Source of the DNA: Microbacterium sp. LWO13-1.2
GTDB taxonomy: Bacteria; Actinomycetota; Actinomycetes; Actinomycetales; Microbacteriaceae
DNA length: 64,000 nucleotides
Reading direction: 5' to 3'
NCBI RefSeq assembly: GCF_038397725.1
Contig: NZ_CP151634.1
Location: 1,054,001-1,118,000 of the forward strand
In this document: in pieces, positions 52,952 to 61,602 of the stretch
Numbering within the stretch: position 1 is the first letter of the stretch
Layout of the letters: each line of letters starts with the position of its first letter
Notes under the pieces: generated by a model
Database searches by the model: none
Told to the model about the DNA's origin: nothing
What the model saw: only the letters and a program-made list of their open reading frames with translations
Program-made: the position numbers and the translations under genes

Positions 52952-54246
52952 GTGCGGTCACGGTGTTCTCGGCCGGGCTCGTGGTGCCGATCACGGCGCC
53001 CCCGATCGTCGACGGCGCCGTTGCCGTCCGCGACGGACGCATCATGCACGTCGGTGAGCGGGCATGGGTTCTGCGCTCTCTGGCTGATCGCGGAATCGCC
53101 GCGGAGGAGGTGCACTGGCCGGGTGTTCTCACGCCGGGGCTCGTGAACGCGCATACGCACTTGCAGTACACCGGCATGGCGCAGGTGGGACGAGGACAGT
53201 ACGACGGCTTCGACGACTGGGTCCGAGCGTTCGATCCCGTCTACGAAGGCGGACGTGATTGGGGGGTGGATGCGGCAGCCGGCGCCGAGATGGCGCTGCG
53301 CTCCGGAACCACTGCCATCGCCGATGTGGTGACCGATGACGTCGCCGCGACGGCGCTCCACGATGCGGGCCTGCACGGCATCACCTACTGGGAGGTGATG
53401 AGCTGGACCAACACGGAATGGGCACGCACGGGACGTGCTCAGGTCGAGCAGGCGTTGGACGCCCTGCCCACCCCTCCAGGAACCGGGCTTTCTCCCCACG
53501 CGCCCTACTCCCTCGACATCGAGCCGCTGCTGGAGATCCCCGACATCGTGCGCGAGCGCGGCGGGCGCATCCACATCCACCTCGGTGAGGCCGCGTTCGA
53601 GAGCGAGTTCGCGCACGAGCATCCGCAGGCCTGGCACACCGCAGGGCTCGCGAGCTTCCAGGAGCTGCGGGATGCCGGATTCGGCACGAGCGCGACCGAG
53701 TTCGTCGACCAGCTCGGCGTCCTGGGACCCGACTGCCACATCGCGCACGGCGTCTACATGAGTGCACGAGACCGGGCGATCCTTCGCGAGCGCCGCACCA
53801 CCGTCGCGCTGTGCCCGCGTTCCAACGCCGTCATCGGACTCGAGGAACCACCGATCGCCGCCTACCTGCGCGAGGGCAGCCCGATCGCGGTCGGCACCGA
53901 CTCCCTTTCGTCCAGTCCCTCGCTCGATGTGCTCGCCGACGTCGCCGAACTCGCCCGCATCGCCCGCGCGCAGGGGTACACCGACCGCGACCTGCACGCA
54001 CGTCTGCTGGGAGCTGCGACCATCGGCGGTGCTCACGCGATGGGGATCGACGTCGGCCCCGACCGCACCGGTTACCTCGCCGTCGGCGCACTCGCCGATC
54101 TGACGTTCTTCGACGTGCCGGCGGGGGGCGATTCGATCGCCGAGCTCGTCGAGACGGGCGCGGGCCGAGCCGCGGCCACCGTCGTGTCGGGCGTGCTCCG
54201 CTATGCCGCATCGTCGTTCCCTGTGATCCCTGGGTCGATCTCATGA
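52948..54246 (+). CDS. Amidohydrolase, ATZ/TRZ (SAH/MTA deaminase-like) family
   Basis: The 432-residue metal-dependent hydrolase has GLVNAHTHLQYTGM (HxH metal site), IHIHLGEAAFESEF, CHIAHGVYM and AVGTDSLSSSPSLDV (terminal Asp). This layout is shared with deaminases of adenosine-type bases such as SAH/MTA deaminase and with guanine deaminase. The partner SAH-hydrolase-like gene upstream makes an adenosyl substrate plausible. ATG 52948 overlaps the upstream stop. Confidence 0.85.
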   Translation: MSAVTVFSAGLVVPITAPPIVDGAVAVRDGRIMHVGERAWVLRSLADRGIAAEEVHWPGVLTPGLVNAHTHLQYTGMAQVGRGQYDGFDDWVRAFDPVYEGGRDWGVDAAAGAEMALRSGTTAIADVVTDDVAATALHDAGLHGITYWEVMSWTNTEWARTGRAQVEQALDALPTPPGTGLSPHAPYSLDIEPLLEIPDIVRERGGRIHIHLGEAAFESEFAHEHPQAWHTAGLASFQELRDAGFGTSATEFVDQLGVLGPDCHIAHGVYMSARDRAILRERRTTVALCPRSNAVIGLEEPPIAAYLREGSPIAVGTDSLSSSPSLDVLADVAELARIARAQGYTDRDLHARLLGAATIGGAHAMGIDVGPDRTGYLAVGALADLTFFDVPAGGDSIAELVETGAGRAAATVVSGVLRYAASSFPVIPGSIS

Positions 54247-54319
54247 CCGCCATCGAGACGCCGAACGACTTCGTGTCGCCAGGTTTCGATGCCGCTGATT
54301 CACGGCGGGGGCACTCGCC

Positions 54320-54325
54320 TACGCT
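54320..54325 (+). promoter_or_regulatory. -10 box of the amino-acid-type ABC operon
   Basis: TACGCT lies 33 nt before GTG 54359, so the ABC genes may have their own promoter. Confidence 0.4.
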
Positions 54326-54358
54326 GGTACCAAAACCGAACTCTATTCAGGAGTAGCC

Positions 54359-55210
54359 GTGCCCCTTGCCACCACCCTTCGCCGCGCCGCGGCCGCAGCC
54401 GTCGCCGTCTTCGCCGCTGCCTCTCTCGCCGCCTGCGCCGGTGCGCCGGCAGACTCGTCCGCCGGCACTGATGACGGCTCGCTGCAGACCGTCACCGCCG
54501 GCAAGCTCACGATCGCGACGGGTGAGCCCAACTACGAGCCGTGGTTCGTCGACGACGACCCGTCCAACGGTGAAGGGTTCGAGGGCGCCGTGGCGCTCGC
54601 CGTCGCCGAGCAGCTGGGCTTCGACGCCGACGATATCGTCTGGGTGCGCACCGGCTTCGACGCGGCGATCGCACCGGGCCCGAAGGACTGGGACATCAAC
54701 ATCCAGCAGTTCTCGGTGACCGACGAGCGCAAGAAGGCCGTCGACTTCTCCTCGCCGTACTACACGACCACTCAGGCCGTCGTCGCGCTGAACGACTCGA
54801 CTGCCGCATCCTCGACCTCGATCGCCGACCTCAAGAAGGCCACGGTCGGTGTCGCATCCGGCACCACCAGCTACACCGTCGCCAAGGAGCAGCTCGGCGA
54901 GGCGAACCTCAGCGTCTTCAACACCGTCGATGACGTCGTGCTCGCCCTCAAGGGCGGCCAGATCGATGCCATGATCACCGACCTGCCCGGCGCGTTCTAC
55001 GTCACCGGCGCCCTGGTCGACAACGCCACCGTGACCGGCCAGTTCGCGAGCACCGACGGCGGCGACCAGTTCGCGTTCGTGCTGCCGAAGGGCTCGGCGC
55101 TCACGGCAGCGGTCACCGATGCGGTCGACGCCCTGCGCGACGCCGGCACGCTCGACGAGCTGCAGCAGGAGTGGCTCAGTGACGCGGTCGACGTCCCCGT
55201 CCTGAAGTGA
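54359..55210 (+). CDS. ABC transporter substrate-binding lipoprotein, polar amino acid type
   Basis: The 283-residue protein has a lipobox LAAC near residue 25 and the SBP_bac_3 pattern: LTIATGEPNYEPWFVDDDP, FEGAVALAVAEQLGF, NIQQFSVTDERKKAVDFSSPYY, GVASGTTSY and VLALKGGQIDAMITDLP. AGGAG precedes GTG 54359. It feeds the permease and ATPase encoded next. Confidence 0.9.
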   Translation: MPLATTLRRAAAAAVAVFAAASLAACAGAPADSSAGTDDGSLQTVTAGKLTIATGEPNYEPWFVDDDPSNGEGFEGAVALAVAEQLGFDADDIVWVRTGFDAAIAPGPKDWDINIQQFSVTDERKKAVDFSSPYYTTTQAVVALNDSTAASSTSIADLKKATVGVASGTTSYTVAKEQLGEANLSVFNTVDDVVLALKGGQIDAMITDLPGAFYVTGALVDNATVTGQFASTDGGDQFAFVLPKGSALTAAVTDAVDALRDAGTLDELQQEWLSDAVDVPVLK

Positions 55211-56073
55211 CCAGCACCTCCGCCGACACGGCGTGGCAGCCGAGCGACCTCGAGCTGTCACGCCGTGCTCTGCGGCGTCGGGCGACGAGCCGTTCGGTCC
55301 TGATCGCCCTCGTCAGCAGCGTCGTGCTCGTCGCGGTGCTCGCTGTCATCATCGTCAACACCCCGGGCTGGGCCGTCGTCCGTCAGACGTTCTTCGACCC
55401 CGAGATCGCGGTGAAGAGCATCGGACCGATCTTCCAGGGGCTGCTGACGAACCTCCTGGTGCTGGTCATCGCCGCGGTCGGCGTCGCCATCCTCGGCACG
55501 CTCCTCGCCACGACGAGATCGCTGCGGGGCCCGGTGTTCTTCCCGCTGCGTGCGCTCGCCGCGGCGTACACCGACTTCTTCCGCGGCATCCCGCTTCTGA
55601 TCGTGCTCTACCTGATCGGCTTCGGCATCCCGGCCCTGATGATCTTCCCGCGGATGCCCCCGGCGTTCTGGGGAACGATCGCGATCATCCTCACCTATTC
55701 GGCGTATGTCGCCGAGGTGCTGCGCGCCGGGATGGAGGCCGTGCACCCCTCGCAGCGCGTCGCCGCCCGATCGCTGGGACTCAGCCACGCGCAGACGTTG
55801 CGGATCGTCGTCATCCCGCAGGGCGTCCGCAAGGTGGTCCCTGCGCTCATGAACGACTTCGTGTCCATGCAGAAGGACGTCGGCCTGATCTCGGTGCTCG
55901 GCGTCATCGATGCGGTGCGCGCGGCGCAGCTGCAGGTCGCCGACACATACAACTACACGCCGTACATCGTCGCCGGTCTGTTCTTCATCGCCCTCAGCTG
56001 GCCGATGATCCGGCTCACGGACGCTCTCACGGCGCGACTGAACAAGCGCGAGCAGGCCGGAGGCGTCGTATGA
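55207..56073 (+). CDS. ABC transporter permease, amino acid type (HisMQ)
   Basis: The 288-residue protein has five or six TM helices and the HisMQ EAA loop MEAVHPSQRVAARSLGLSHAQTLRIVVIPQ. A 45-residue cytoplasmic N-terminus precedes the first helix. GTG 55207 overlaps the upstream stop (GTGA), and it overlaps the ATPase gene by 4 nt. Confidence 0.9.
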   Translation: MTSTSADTAWQPSDLELSRRALRRRATSRSVLIALVSSVVLVAVLAVIIVNTPGWAVVRQTFFDPEIAVKSIGPIFQGLLTNLLVLVIAAVGVAILGTLLATTRSLRGPVFFPLRALAAAYTDFFRGIPLLIVLYLIGFGIPALMIFPRMPPAFWGTIAIILTYSAYVAEVLRAGMEAVHPSQRVAARSLGLSHAQTLRIVVIPQGVRKVVPALMNDFVSMQKDVGLISVLGVIDAVRAAQLQVADTYNYTPYIVAGLFFIALSWPMIRLTDALTARLNKREQAGGVV

Positions 56074-56825
56074 CCGTTCCCGAGGGTCAAACTCCTCCCG
56101 TCATCGAGACCCGGGGCGTGCGCAAGCGCTTCGGCGACCACGAGGTGCTCCGTGGCGTCGACCTCGCGGTCGGTGCACACGAGGTGGTCGTGCTCATCGG
56201 CGCATCGGGATCGGGCAAATCCACTCTGCTGAAGACGATGAACCTCATCGAGCGCGTCGACGACGGTCAGATCTTCCTCACGGACGAGGACATCACAGAC
56301 CCCCGGGTGGATGCCGACGCCGTGCGTGCCCGCATCGGCGTGGTCTTCCAGCACTTCAACCTGTTCCCGCACCTCAGCGTGCTCGACAACGTCACGCTGG
56401 CGGCGCGCAAGGTGCACCGGATGCCGACGGCAGAGGCGCACGCCCGCGGCCGCGAACTTCTCGAGACCCTCGGGCTCGGCGCCAAGGCCGATGAGTACCC
56501 CGACCGGCTCTCCGGCGGCCAGCAGCAGCGCGTGGCCATCGTGCGGGCGATCCTCACCGACCCCGCCGTTCTGCTTCTCGACGAGATCACGAGCGCGCTC
56601 GATCCGCAGCTGGTCGGCGAGGTCCTCGATCTGGTGCGCGAGCTGAAGCGCCGCGGCACCACGATCGTGATGGCCACGCACGAGATGTCGTTCGCGCGGG
56701 AGGTCGCCGACCGCGTCGTCTTCCTCAAGGAGGGTGTGCTGATCGAGCAGGGTCCACCCGAGCAGATCTTCGACGCGCCGCAGCATCCGGACACCGCCGA
56801 GTTCCTCGCGCGCGTGCGGCGCTGA
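56070..56825 (+). CDS. ABC transporter ATP-binding protein, amino acid type
   Basis: The 251-residue ATPase has Walker A GASGSGKS, Q-loop VVFQHFNLFPHLSVLDNV, signature LSGGQQQRVAIVRAI, Walker B VLLLDEITSALD and MATHEMSF, as in GlnQ/HisP. It ends the unit. ATG 56070 is chosen as it overlaps the permease stop after a GGAGG. Confidence 0.93.
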   Translation: MTVPEGQTPPVIETRGVRKRFGDHEVLRGVDLAVGAHEVVVLIGASGSGKSTLLKTMNLIERVDDGQIFLTDEDITDPRVDADAVRARIGVVFQHFNLFPHLSVLDNVTLAARKVHRMPTAEAHARGRELLETLGLGAKADEYPDRLSGGQQQRVAIVRAILTDPAVLLLDEITSALDPQLVGEVLDLVRELKRRGTTIVMATHEMSFAREVADRVVFLKEGVLIEQGPPEQIFDAPQHPDTAEFLARVRR

Positions 56826-56856
56826 CGCACGAAGAGCAGATGTCAGAGGCCGCCGC

Positions 56857-56862
56857 TAGCGT
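56857..56862 (+). promoter_or_regulatory. -10 box of a leaderless promoter
   Basis: TAGCGT is followed by 6 nt and GTG 56869. Confidence 0.5.
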
Positions 56863-56868
56863 GAGGGC

Positions 56869-57270
56869 GTGACTGACGTGCGACTCGAGGGAATCACCGT
56901 TCTGGCCGACGACGTGGCGGCGCTGACGGCGTTCTTCCGTGATGCCCTCGGGCTGCGACCGGCCATCGTCGAGAACGACTATGCGGCGTTCGAGGGGGAG
57001 GGCGTGCGGTTCGCCGTGTTCTCCCGCCCCGGCATGGGGCCGAACACGCACGATCACCCCGACTACCGGATGCCGAGATCGGGCCAAGCGTTCGAGCTGA
57101 ACTTCGAATGCGCCGATGCTCCGGCAGTCGATCAGCTGCTCGCGAAGATCAGGAGGCTCGGCGGCCTCGTGGTCGCGGCACCGGTGCAGACGACCTGGGG
57201 GCACTACTCCGCGTTCTTCGCTGACCCCGAGGGGAACATCCACTCGCTGTTCGCGGTGCTTCGCGACTGA
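56869..57270 (+). CDS. VOC family (glyoxalase-like) protein
   Basis: 133 residues with GITVLADDVAALTAFFRDALGLRP and GHYSAFFADPEGNIHSLFAVL, the vicinal-oxygen-chelate pattern. A single VOC module probably works as a dimer. Its substrate is not known. The next gene is convergent. Confidence 0.87.
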   Translation: MTDVRLEGITVLADDVAALTAFFRDALGLRPAIVENDYAAFEGEGVRFAVFSRPGMGPNTHDHPDYRMPRSGQAFELNFECADAPAVDQLLAKIRRLGGLVVAAPVQTTWGHYSAFFADPEGNIHSLFAVLRD

Positions 57271-57300
57271 CTGCCGCGACGGCGACCGCCGATTCCGGCC

Positions 57301-57957
57301 TCAGGACTCGGACGGTTTCAACGGCAGGCGCGGACCGTGGTTCCACGCGAGGATCGCTGGTTGTTCACGGTCGAAGCCCAGCACCGAGACGGAGCCGGCA
57401 TCCAGGGTGATCTGCGCGCCGAAACGAGGAGCCTCACGCAGGAACACCGCCGCGAGGATGCGCAGGTAGTGCCCGTGTGCGATCAACGCGACGTCGCCGT
57501 CGGCCATCGCCGGCAGCACGCGGGTGAGCACCCGCGAGGCGCGCGCGGCGACCTCTTCGACCGTCTCGCCCGGGGTCTCGCCCCTGATCACGCCGTGGGC
57601 GAAGGCGGTCCAGTTGTAGCCGAGCTCCGCGCGGATCTCCTTGGTCGTGCGCCCTTCGTACCCGCCGTAGTCCCACTCGATCAGCAGCGGGTCGATCTGG
57701 GCATCCAACCCGGCCAGCTCGGCCGTTCGTCGTGCTCGCTGCAGCGGTGAGCTCAGGACGAGTCCGAAGTCGTAATCCCGCACGAGGTCGCCGGCCGCTC
57801 TGGCCAGGTCCTCCCCGCGCGGGGTGAGCGGGATGTCGGTGCGCCCGGTGTGCTTGCCCGTTCTCGACCATTCCGTCTCGCCGTGCCGGAGCAGCACGAG
57901 CTTGCCCTGCGGATTGTCGGGGGCCGGGTGGTCAGGCAGCTGGTCGGATTCATCCAC
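57301..57957 (-). CDS. Histidine phosphatase family protein
   Basis: The 218-residue protein has LVLLRHGETEWSRTGKHTGRTDIPLTPRG (phospho-His RHGE), EWDYGGYEG and ALIAHGHYLRI (second His), the phosphoglycerate-mutase-like phosphatase pattern. GTG 57957 lies 6 nt after TACGGT; the in-frame ATG at 58023 would lie beyond the promoter. Confidence 0.9.
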   Translation of the reverse strand: MDESDQLPDHPAPDNPQGKLVLLRHGETEWSRTGKHTGRTDIPLTPRGEDLARAAGDLVRDYDFGLVLSSPLQRARRTAELAGLDAQIDPLLIEWDYGGYEGRTTKEIRAELGYNWTAFAHGVIRGETPGETVEEVAARASRVLTRVLPAMADGDVALIAHGHYLRILAAVFLREAPRFGAQITLDAGSVSVLGFDREQPAILAWNHGPRLPLKPSES

Positions 57958-57963
57958 ACCGCC

Positions 57964-57969
57964 ACCGTA
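57964..57969 (-). promoter_or_regulatory. -10 box of a leaderless promoter
   Basis: On the minus strand TACGGT is followed by 6 nt and GTG 57957. Confidence 0.5.
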
Positions 57970-58089
57970 CTCCGCCGGTTCGGCTCCTGGCTCAGCGCCG
58001 AACGCGAATGCACGCCCGTGCAATTTGTCACGGAAAGGGATGACACGAGGTCACTTCTGCAGCGCGCTCGCTCTTGATGGCATGGATGC

Positions 58090-59175
58090 ATGACCAGGTC
58101 ATCTCCCCTCGCAATCGGATCCGCCGTCGTCGCAGCGGGTGTCGCCGTCGCCGTCGGCCTCTTCGCCACTCCACCCTCTCCGAGCCTTCAGCCGCACACG
58201 AGCGGTGACGCCGCCCTCGCTCGGGCGGTCGAGCAGGACGCCCATTCGGCTGGCGCGCTCGATCGCGTGAGCGTCGCGTTCATCGATCTGGACTCCGACG
58301 ACGAGACGGTGACCGCCGGCTTCGGAGCCGACGACGACACCGAGTACGAGATCGGCTCCGTCACGAAGACCTTCACCGGCAACCTGTTCGCGATCGCGAT
58401 CGACCGCGGTGAGGTGACACCGACGGAGACCCTGGCCGCGGTCTTCCCCGAGTTGGACGGAACCCCGGCCGGCGGGGTCACGTTGGAGAGTCTGTCAAAT
58501 CATCACTCGGGGATGCCGGGTCTGGATGAGGCCTCCACCCCGCAGGTTCTCCTCGACACCGTCACCAATCGCAATCCGTATCGCGGCACCGTAGATGAGC
58601 TGCTCGAACAGGCGGGGCGTCAGCAACTCGTCGCCCCCGGACACTTCCTCTACTCGAACCTGGGGATGTCGCTGCTCGGGCAGGCCCTGGCTCAGCGCGC
58701 AGGTCTCTCGTACCCCGAACTCGTGCAGGAGAGGATCTTCGATCCGCTGCAGATGACGCACAGCAGAATCGTCCTCGGCGGGGCCGACCAGCCGGATCTC
58801 ACCACCGGATACTCGGCCACGGGGATCCCGCAGGAGGCGTGGTCGATCGGACCGTTCGCGCCGGCCGGCGGCATCCGCTCGACGATCGGCGACATGGCCA
58901 GCTACGTGCAGGCGCTTCTCGACGGCACCGCCCCCGGGGCATCCGCGATGGACCGCCACCTCGTCGGCGAAGACGGGGCGGAAGGGTACGCCTGGCTCAT
59001 CCTCGACCAGGACGACGGCTCGACACTGACGCTTCACAACGGGCAGACCGGGGGCTTCGCCTCGTTCCTCGTCCTCGATCGCGAAAGCGGCAAAGGAGCG
59101 GTGGTGCTGTCCAACTCGGCGGCTCAGCTTCCGGATGTCGTCCTGAACCTCGTCAAGAAAGGCTTCACCGAATGA
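58090..59175 (+). CDS. Secreted serine hydrolase (beta-lactamase/class C type)
   Basis: The 361-residue protein has an N-terminal hydrophobic export/anchor segment (about 7-27), then the SxxK catalytic motif GSVTKTF (S90, K93), YSNLG (the Y-x-N motif, near 188) and a C-terminal HNGQTGGF corresponding to the KTG/HxG box. It may act on peptidoglycan, peptides or beta-lactams. It overlaps the downstream membrane protein gene by 4 nt. Confidence 0.87.
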   Translation: MTRSSPLAIGSAVVAAGVAVAVGLFATPPSPSLQPHTSGDAALARAVEQDAHSAGALDRVSVAFIDLDSDDETVTAGFGADDDTEYEIGSVTKTFTGNLFAIAIDRGEVTPTETLAAVFPELDGTPAGGVTLESLSNHHSGMPGLDEASTPQVLLDTVTNRNPYRGTVDELLEQAGRQQLVAPGHFLYSNLGMSLLGQALAQRAGLSYPELVQERIFDPLQMTHSRIVLGGADQPDLTTGYSATGIPQEAWSIGPFAPAGGIRSTIGDMASYVQALLDGTAPGASAMDRHLVGEDGAEGYAWLILDQDDGSTLTLHNGQTGGFASFLVLDRESGKGAVVLSNSAAQLPDVVLNLVKKGFTE

Positions 59176-59543
59176 GCCTGTCGCCCTCCTCCCTGCTCGC
59201 TTTCGTCCTCGTCATCTTCTCGGCGCTCTACGCGCTCAGGGCCGGGAAACCGAAGCGATTCGGCATCGCGGATCGGATCGGCGCCATCGCGGAGTCGACC
59301 GGACTGCTCGCTCTGTTCACGGTGCTGCATTTCGCGACGGGGTGGGCCGGGGTTCCGGTGGTGCTGTGGGTGGTGTCCGTCGTGCTCGCAGCCGGCGGAG
59401 TCGCGGGTCTCGTACTCCGCGTCCCGACTCTCCCGTGGCTGCACGAGCGCCGCCGGCTGGGACTGCGCATCGCCAGGCTCGCGATCTCGGGACTCTTCTG
59501 CGTCGTCGTGTTCGTGCTGGGAGCGATCTCGGCTTGGGGGTAG
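59172..59543 (+). CDS. Small multi-TM membrane protein
   Basis: The 123-residue product has about four TM helices (5-22, 43-59, 64-82, 99-119). It is translationally coupled (ATGA) to the serine hydrolase gene, so it may act with that enzyme at the membrane. No family is recognised. Confidence 0.75.
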   Translation: MSLSPSSLLAFVLVIFSALYALRAGKPKRFGIADRIGAIAESTGLLALFTVLHFATGWAGVPVVLWVVSVVLAAGGVAGLVLRVPTLPWLHERRRLGLRIARLAISGLFCVVVFVLGAISAWG

Positions 59544-59553
59544 GGGAGCGCCC

Positions 59554-60339
59554 TCAGAGCACGATGTCGGAGGGCTCACGGAGAGTGAGCCAGCTGCCCG
59601 GGCGCGCGGTTCGTCCGGGCAGCACGTCGGCATCCGGCAACGGACCCAGGTCGATATCGATGATGCCGGCGAGGTCGGCCACCGGCACCTGGAATGTGCG
59701 GAACGCTCCCAGTGGTGGTGCGGCCAGAAGTCCTTCGGGGGTGTCGACGAGTTCGGACTGGTCCAGCAGGAAACCGGCGGCGGCGAGGCCGGTGGGGCCC
59801 TGCCAGGCCGCGACCTTCCAGAAGCGGAGCGGGATGCGGACGCCGCGGTAGGTCGGATCTTCGGCGCCGAGAACCGGGGCGGTGAACACCGACAGGCGCT
59901 GATCCGTCGTCTCGGCATAGCCGAGCACGTGGTCCTCGAGGCCCAGCCAGAGTTCTTTGGACTGGTTGAAGCCGGCCGCCTGGGGAGCGGCGTTCGGGTA
60001 GAAGAACGTCGCCTCCGTGGCGTCGCGTGCCTCGTCGGTGTCTCCCCAACCGGGATCGCGTCGGCGCACCAGGTGGCCGCGGTCGAGGTCGTTGCGGGCG
60101 TAGACCTCGGGGCCGGTCTGCTCGCCGTCCTCGACTCTCGGGTCGAGCCGCCATTCGCCGGTGCGGGGGAGTTCGCGCAGTCGTGCGCCGTCGATGTTCA
60201 CCGCGGTGACGGCCGCGAGTCTGCGTGCAGGGTCGAGCAGCACGGAGAACCGCGGGTAGGGGAGCAACCGCGTCGGGCGCTCGAGACTCGGCAGCGGCAG
60301 CGGGGTGGCGAGGAACTGTGCGTCGTAGCCATCGGTCAT
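59554..60339 (-). CDS. DNA/RNA non-specific endonuclease (NUC1 family)
   Basis: The 261-residue protein has the catalytic DRGH motif in DLDRGHLVRRRDPGWG and NAAPQAAGFNQSKELWLGLEDHVLGYA, which holds the metal-binding Asn. It has no signal peptide. The usual start ATG 60339 (60348 also possible) has no clear ribosome binding site. A long in-frame extension to 60543 is not supported. It is divergent from the DUF4192-like gene. Confidence 0.85.
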   Translation of the reverse strand: MTDGYDAQFLATPLPLPSLERPTRLLPYPRFSVLLDPARRLAAVTAVNIDGARLRELPRTGEWRLDPRVEDGEQTGPEVYARNDLDRGHLVRRRDPGWGDTDEARDATEATFFYPNAAPQAAGFNQSKELWLGLEDHVLGYAETTDQRLSVFTAPVLGAEDPTYRGVRIPLRFWKVAAWQGPTGLAAAGFLLDQSELVDTPEGLLAAPPLGAFRTFQVPVADLAGIIDIDLGPLPDADVLPGRTARPGSWLTLREPSDIVL

Positions 60340-60524
60340 GTCTTCCATCGTGGCGGATGCCACCGACGTCGATGCTCGTCGCGGCCGGATCGCGTCGAGG
60401 CGCGTCAGCCCTGCGGTCGGTGACTCGTTCTGCACACAGCTGATGTCGCCCGAGTTCTCCACAGATCTTGATGATGAAGCGGATCGGCGGTGCGGTTCGA
60501 TCGCCGCTTCGAGAAGATCGGCAC

Positions 60525-61316
60525 ATGGACACCGGCTCCGCACTCGACGCCTCCGAACGCACTATCCACCTGCCTCCAATCGACCCGGAGGAACGGGACA
60601 AGGTGTGGGAGCACCTGATGGTGGTTCGGGACGGTCTGCCGGAGGTGACGATCGTGATGTCCTCCAATGAGGCGTGGCGCGCTCTGGATAATCTGGAGAG
60701 CAATGGCGGCTCCGGGGCGCTGACGCACGCCGAAACTCTCGGGCTGATCGTGCCTGTCGTCGAGTCGCTGTTCGACGACGACGACGTTCGCGAGCTCGGG
60801 CTGGAATTCCACGCCCAACTGATTCTCATGTGCGCCTTCCCCAGCATCCCCGAATCGCTTGCGCTGCAGGTCGCGTTCGGTCGCAAGATCGGGGAGGAGC
60901 AGTTTCGAAAGATCGCTCGTTTCGCGGTTCGCGCGCACAATCGCGGAATCACCGTCGACGAGTACATCGAAGACCTCAGAGTCGCGGATGCTATCCCGCA
61001 CGATCGCCCGGTTCGGCTCTTCCGAGGCGAGTCTCGCCGGGTTCCGTCGTGTGTCCGGATGCAGCGCGCCATCGCGCTGCTCCGCCGCACTTCGGCGCTC
61101 GCACCGGAACCGTTCCGTCCTCCTCTCCTCTGCGTCATCGCCTGGCTGCAATGGGCGCAGGGGCGCCGCGCCCTCGCGATCGCCTACCTGGAGGAAGCCC
61201 TGCGCATCGAACCTGCAAATATCTTGGCGCACGGCTTGAACGTGACATTCGCGGCGCGGCTACCGGAATGGATGGGATTGTATCGTGATGCGATACGCGA
61301 TACGGTGGAATTGTGA
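60525..61316 (+). CDS. DUF4192-like protein
   Basis: The 263-residue protein ends with RPPLLCVIAWLQWAQGRRALAIAYLEEALRIEPANILAH, the C-terminal pattern of DUF4192 in actinobacteria. The middle part is soluble and charged. Its function is unknown. Its TGA overlaps the GTG of the toxin gene, and its last bases contain the toxin promoter and operator. Confidence 0.65.
   Translation: MDTGSALDASERTIHLPPIDPEERDKVWEHLMVVRDGLPEVTIVMSSNEAWRALDNLESNGGSGALTHAETLGLIVPVVESLFDDDDVRELGLEFHAQLILMCAFPSIPESLALQVAFGRKIGEEQFRKIARFAVRAHNRGITVDEYIEDLRVADAIPHDRPVRLFRGESRRVPSCVRMQRAIALLRRTSALAPEPFRPPLLCVIAWLQWAQGRRALAIAYLEEALRIEPANILAHGLNVTFAARLPEWMGLYRDAIRDTVEL
61280..61303 (+). promoter_or_regulatory. Operator of the HigBA toxin-antitoxin unit
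   Basis: GTATCG (61280-61285), 5 nt, CGATAC (61291-61296) is a perfect inverted repeat. A further CGATAC at 61298-61303 overlaps the -10 box. Antitoxin autoregulation fits. Confidence 0.65.
61301..61306 (+). promoter_or_regulatory. -10 box of the leaderless higB promoter
   Basis: TACGGT is followed by 6 nt and GTG 61313, inside the upstream gene. Confidence 0.55.
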
Positions 61317-61591
61317 TCGTCAGCTTCAGGCATAAGGGTCTGGAGGCGCTCTACCAGGACGACTCGAAGCGGGGCATCCAACCCGACCACGCGGCCAAGT
61401 TGCTCCGAATCCTGGCTGCTCTGGACGTTGCGCAGACCTCCACGGACCTTGCGATTCCGTCCTTTCGTACTCATGAGCTCAAGGGCGAACTCGCGGGGCA
61501 CTGGTCGATCTGGGTGAACGGAAACTGGCGCGTGACGTTTCGTTTCATCGGGCTGGATGTCGAACTCGTCGACTATCGGGATTATCACTGA
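61313..61591 (+). CDS. higB: HigB-type RelE-superfamily toxin
   Basis: The 92-residue protein has the RelE/HigB pattern: FRHKGLEALYQDDSKRGIQPDHAAKLLRILAALD, HELKGELAGHWSIWVNGNWRVTFRF and VELVDYRDYH. HigB cleaves mRNA on the ribosome. It lies before its antitoxin, as is typical for higBA, and starts at GTG 61313. Confidence 0.9.
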   Translation: MIVSFRHKGLEALYQDDSKRGIQPDHAAKLLRILAALDVAQTSTDLAIPSFRTHELKGELAGHWSIWVNGNWRVTFRFIGLDVELVDYRDYH

Positions 61592-61602
61592 GGGAGTGGG
61601 AC

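Noticed and set aside
52615..54036. 473-codon minus-strand frame across SAH-hydrolase-like and amidohydrolase genes
   Set aside because: It spans two well-supported genes in antisense and lacks domains.
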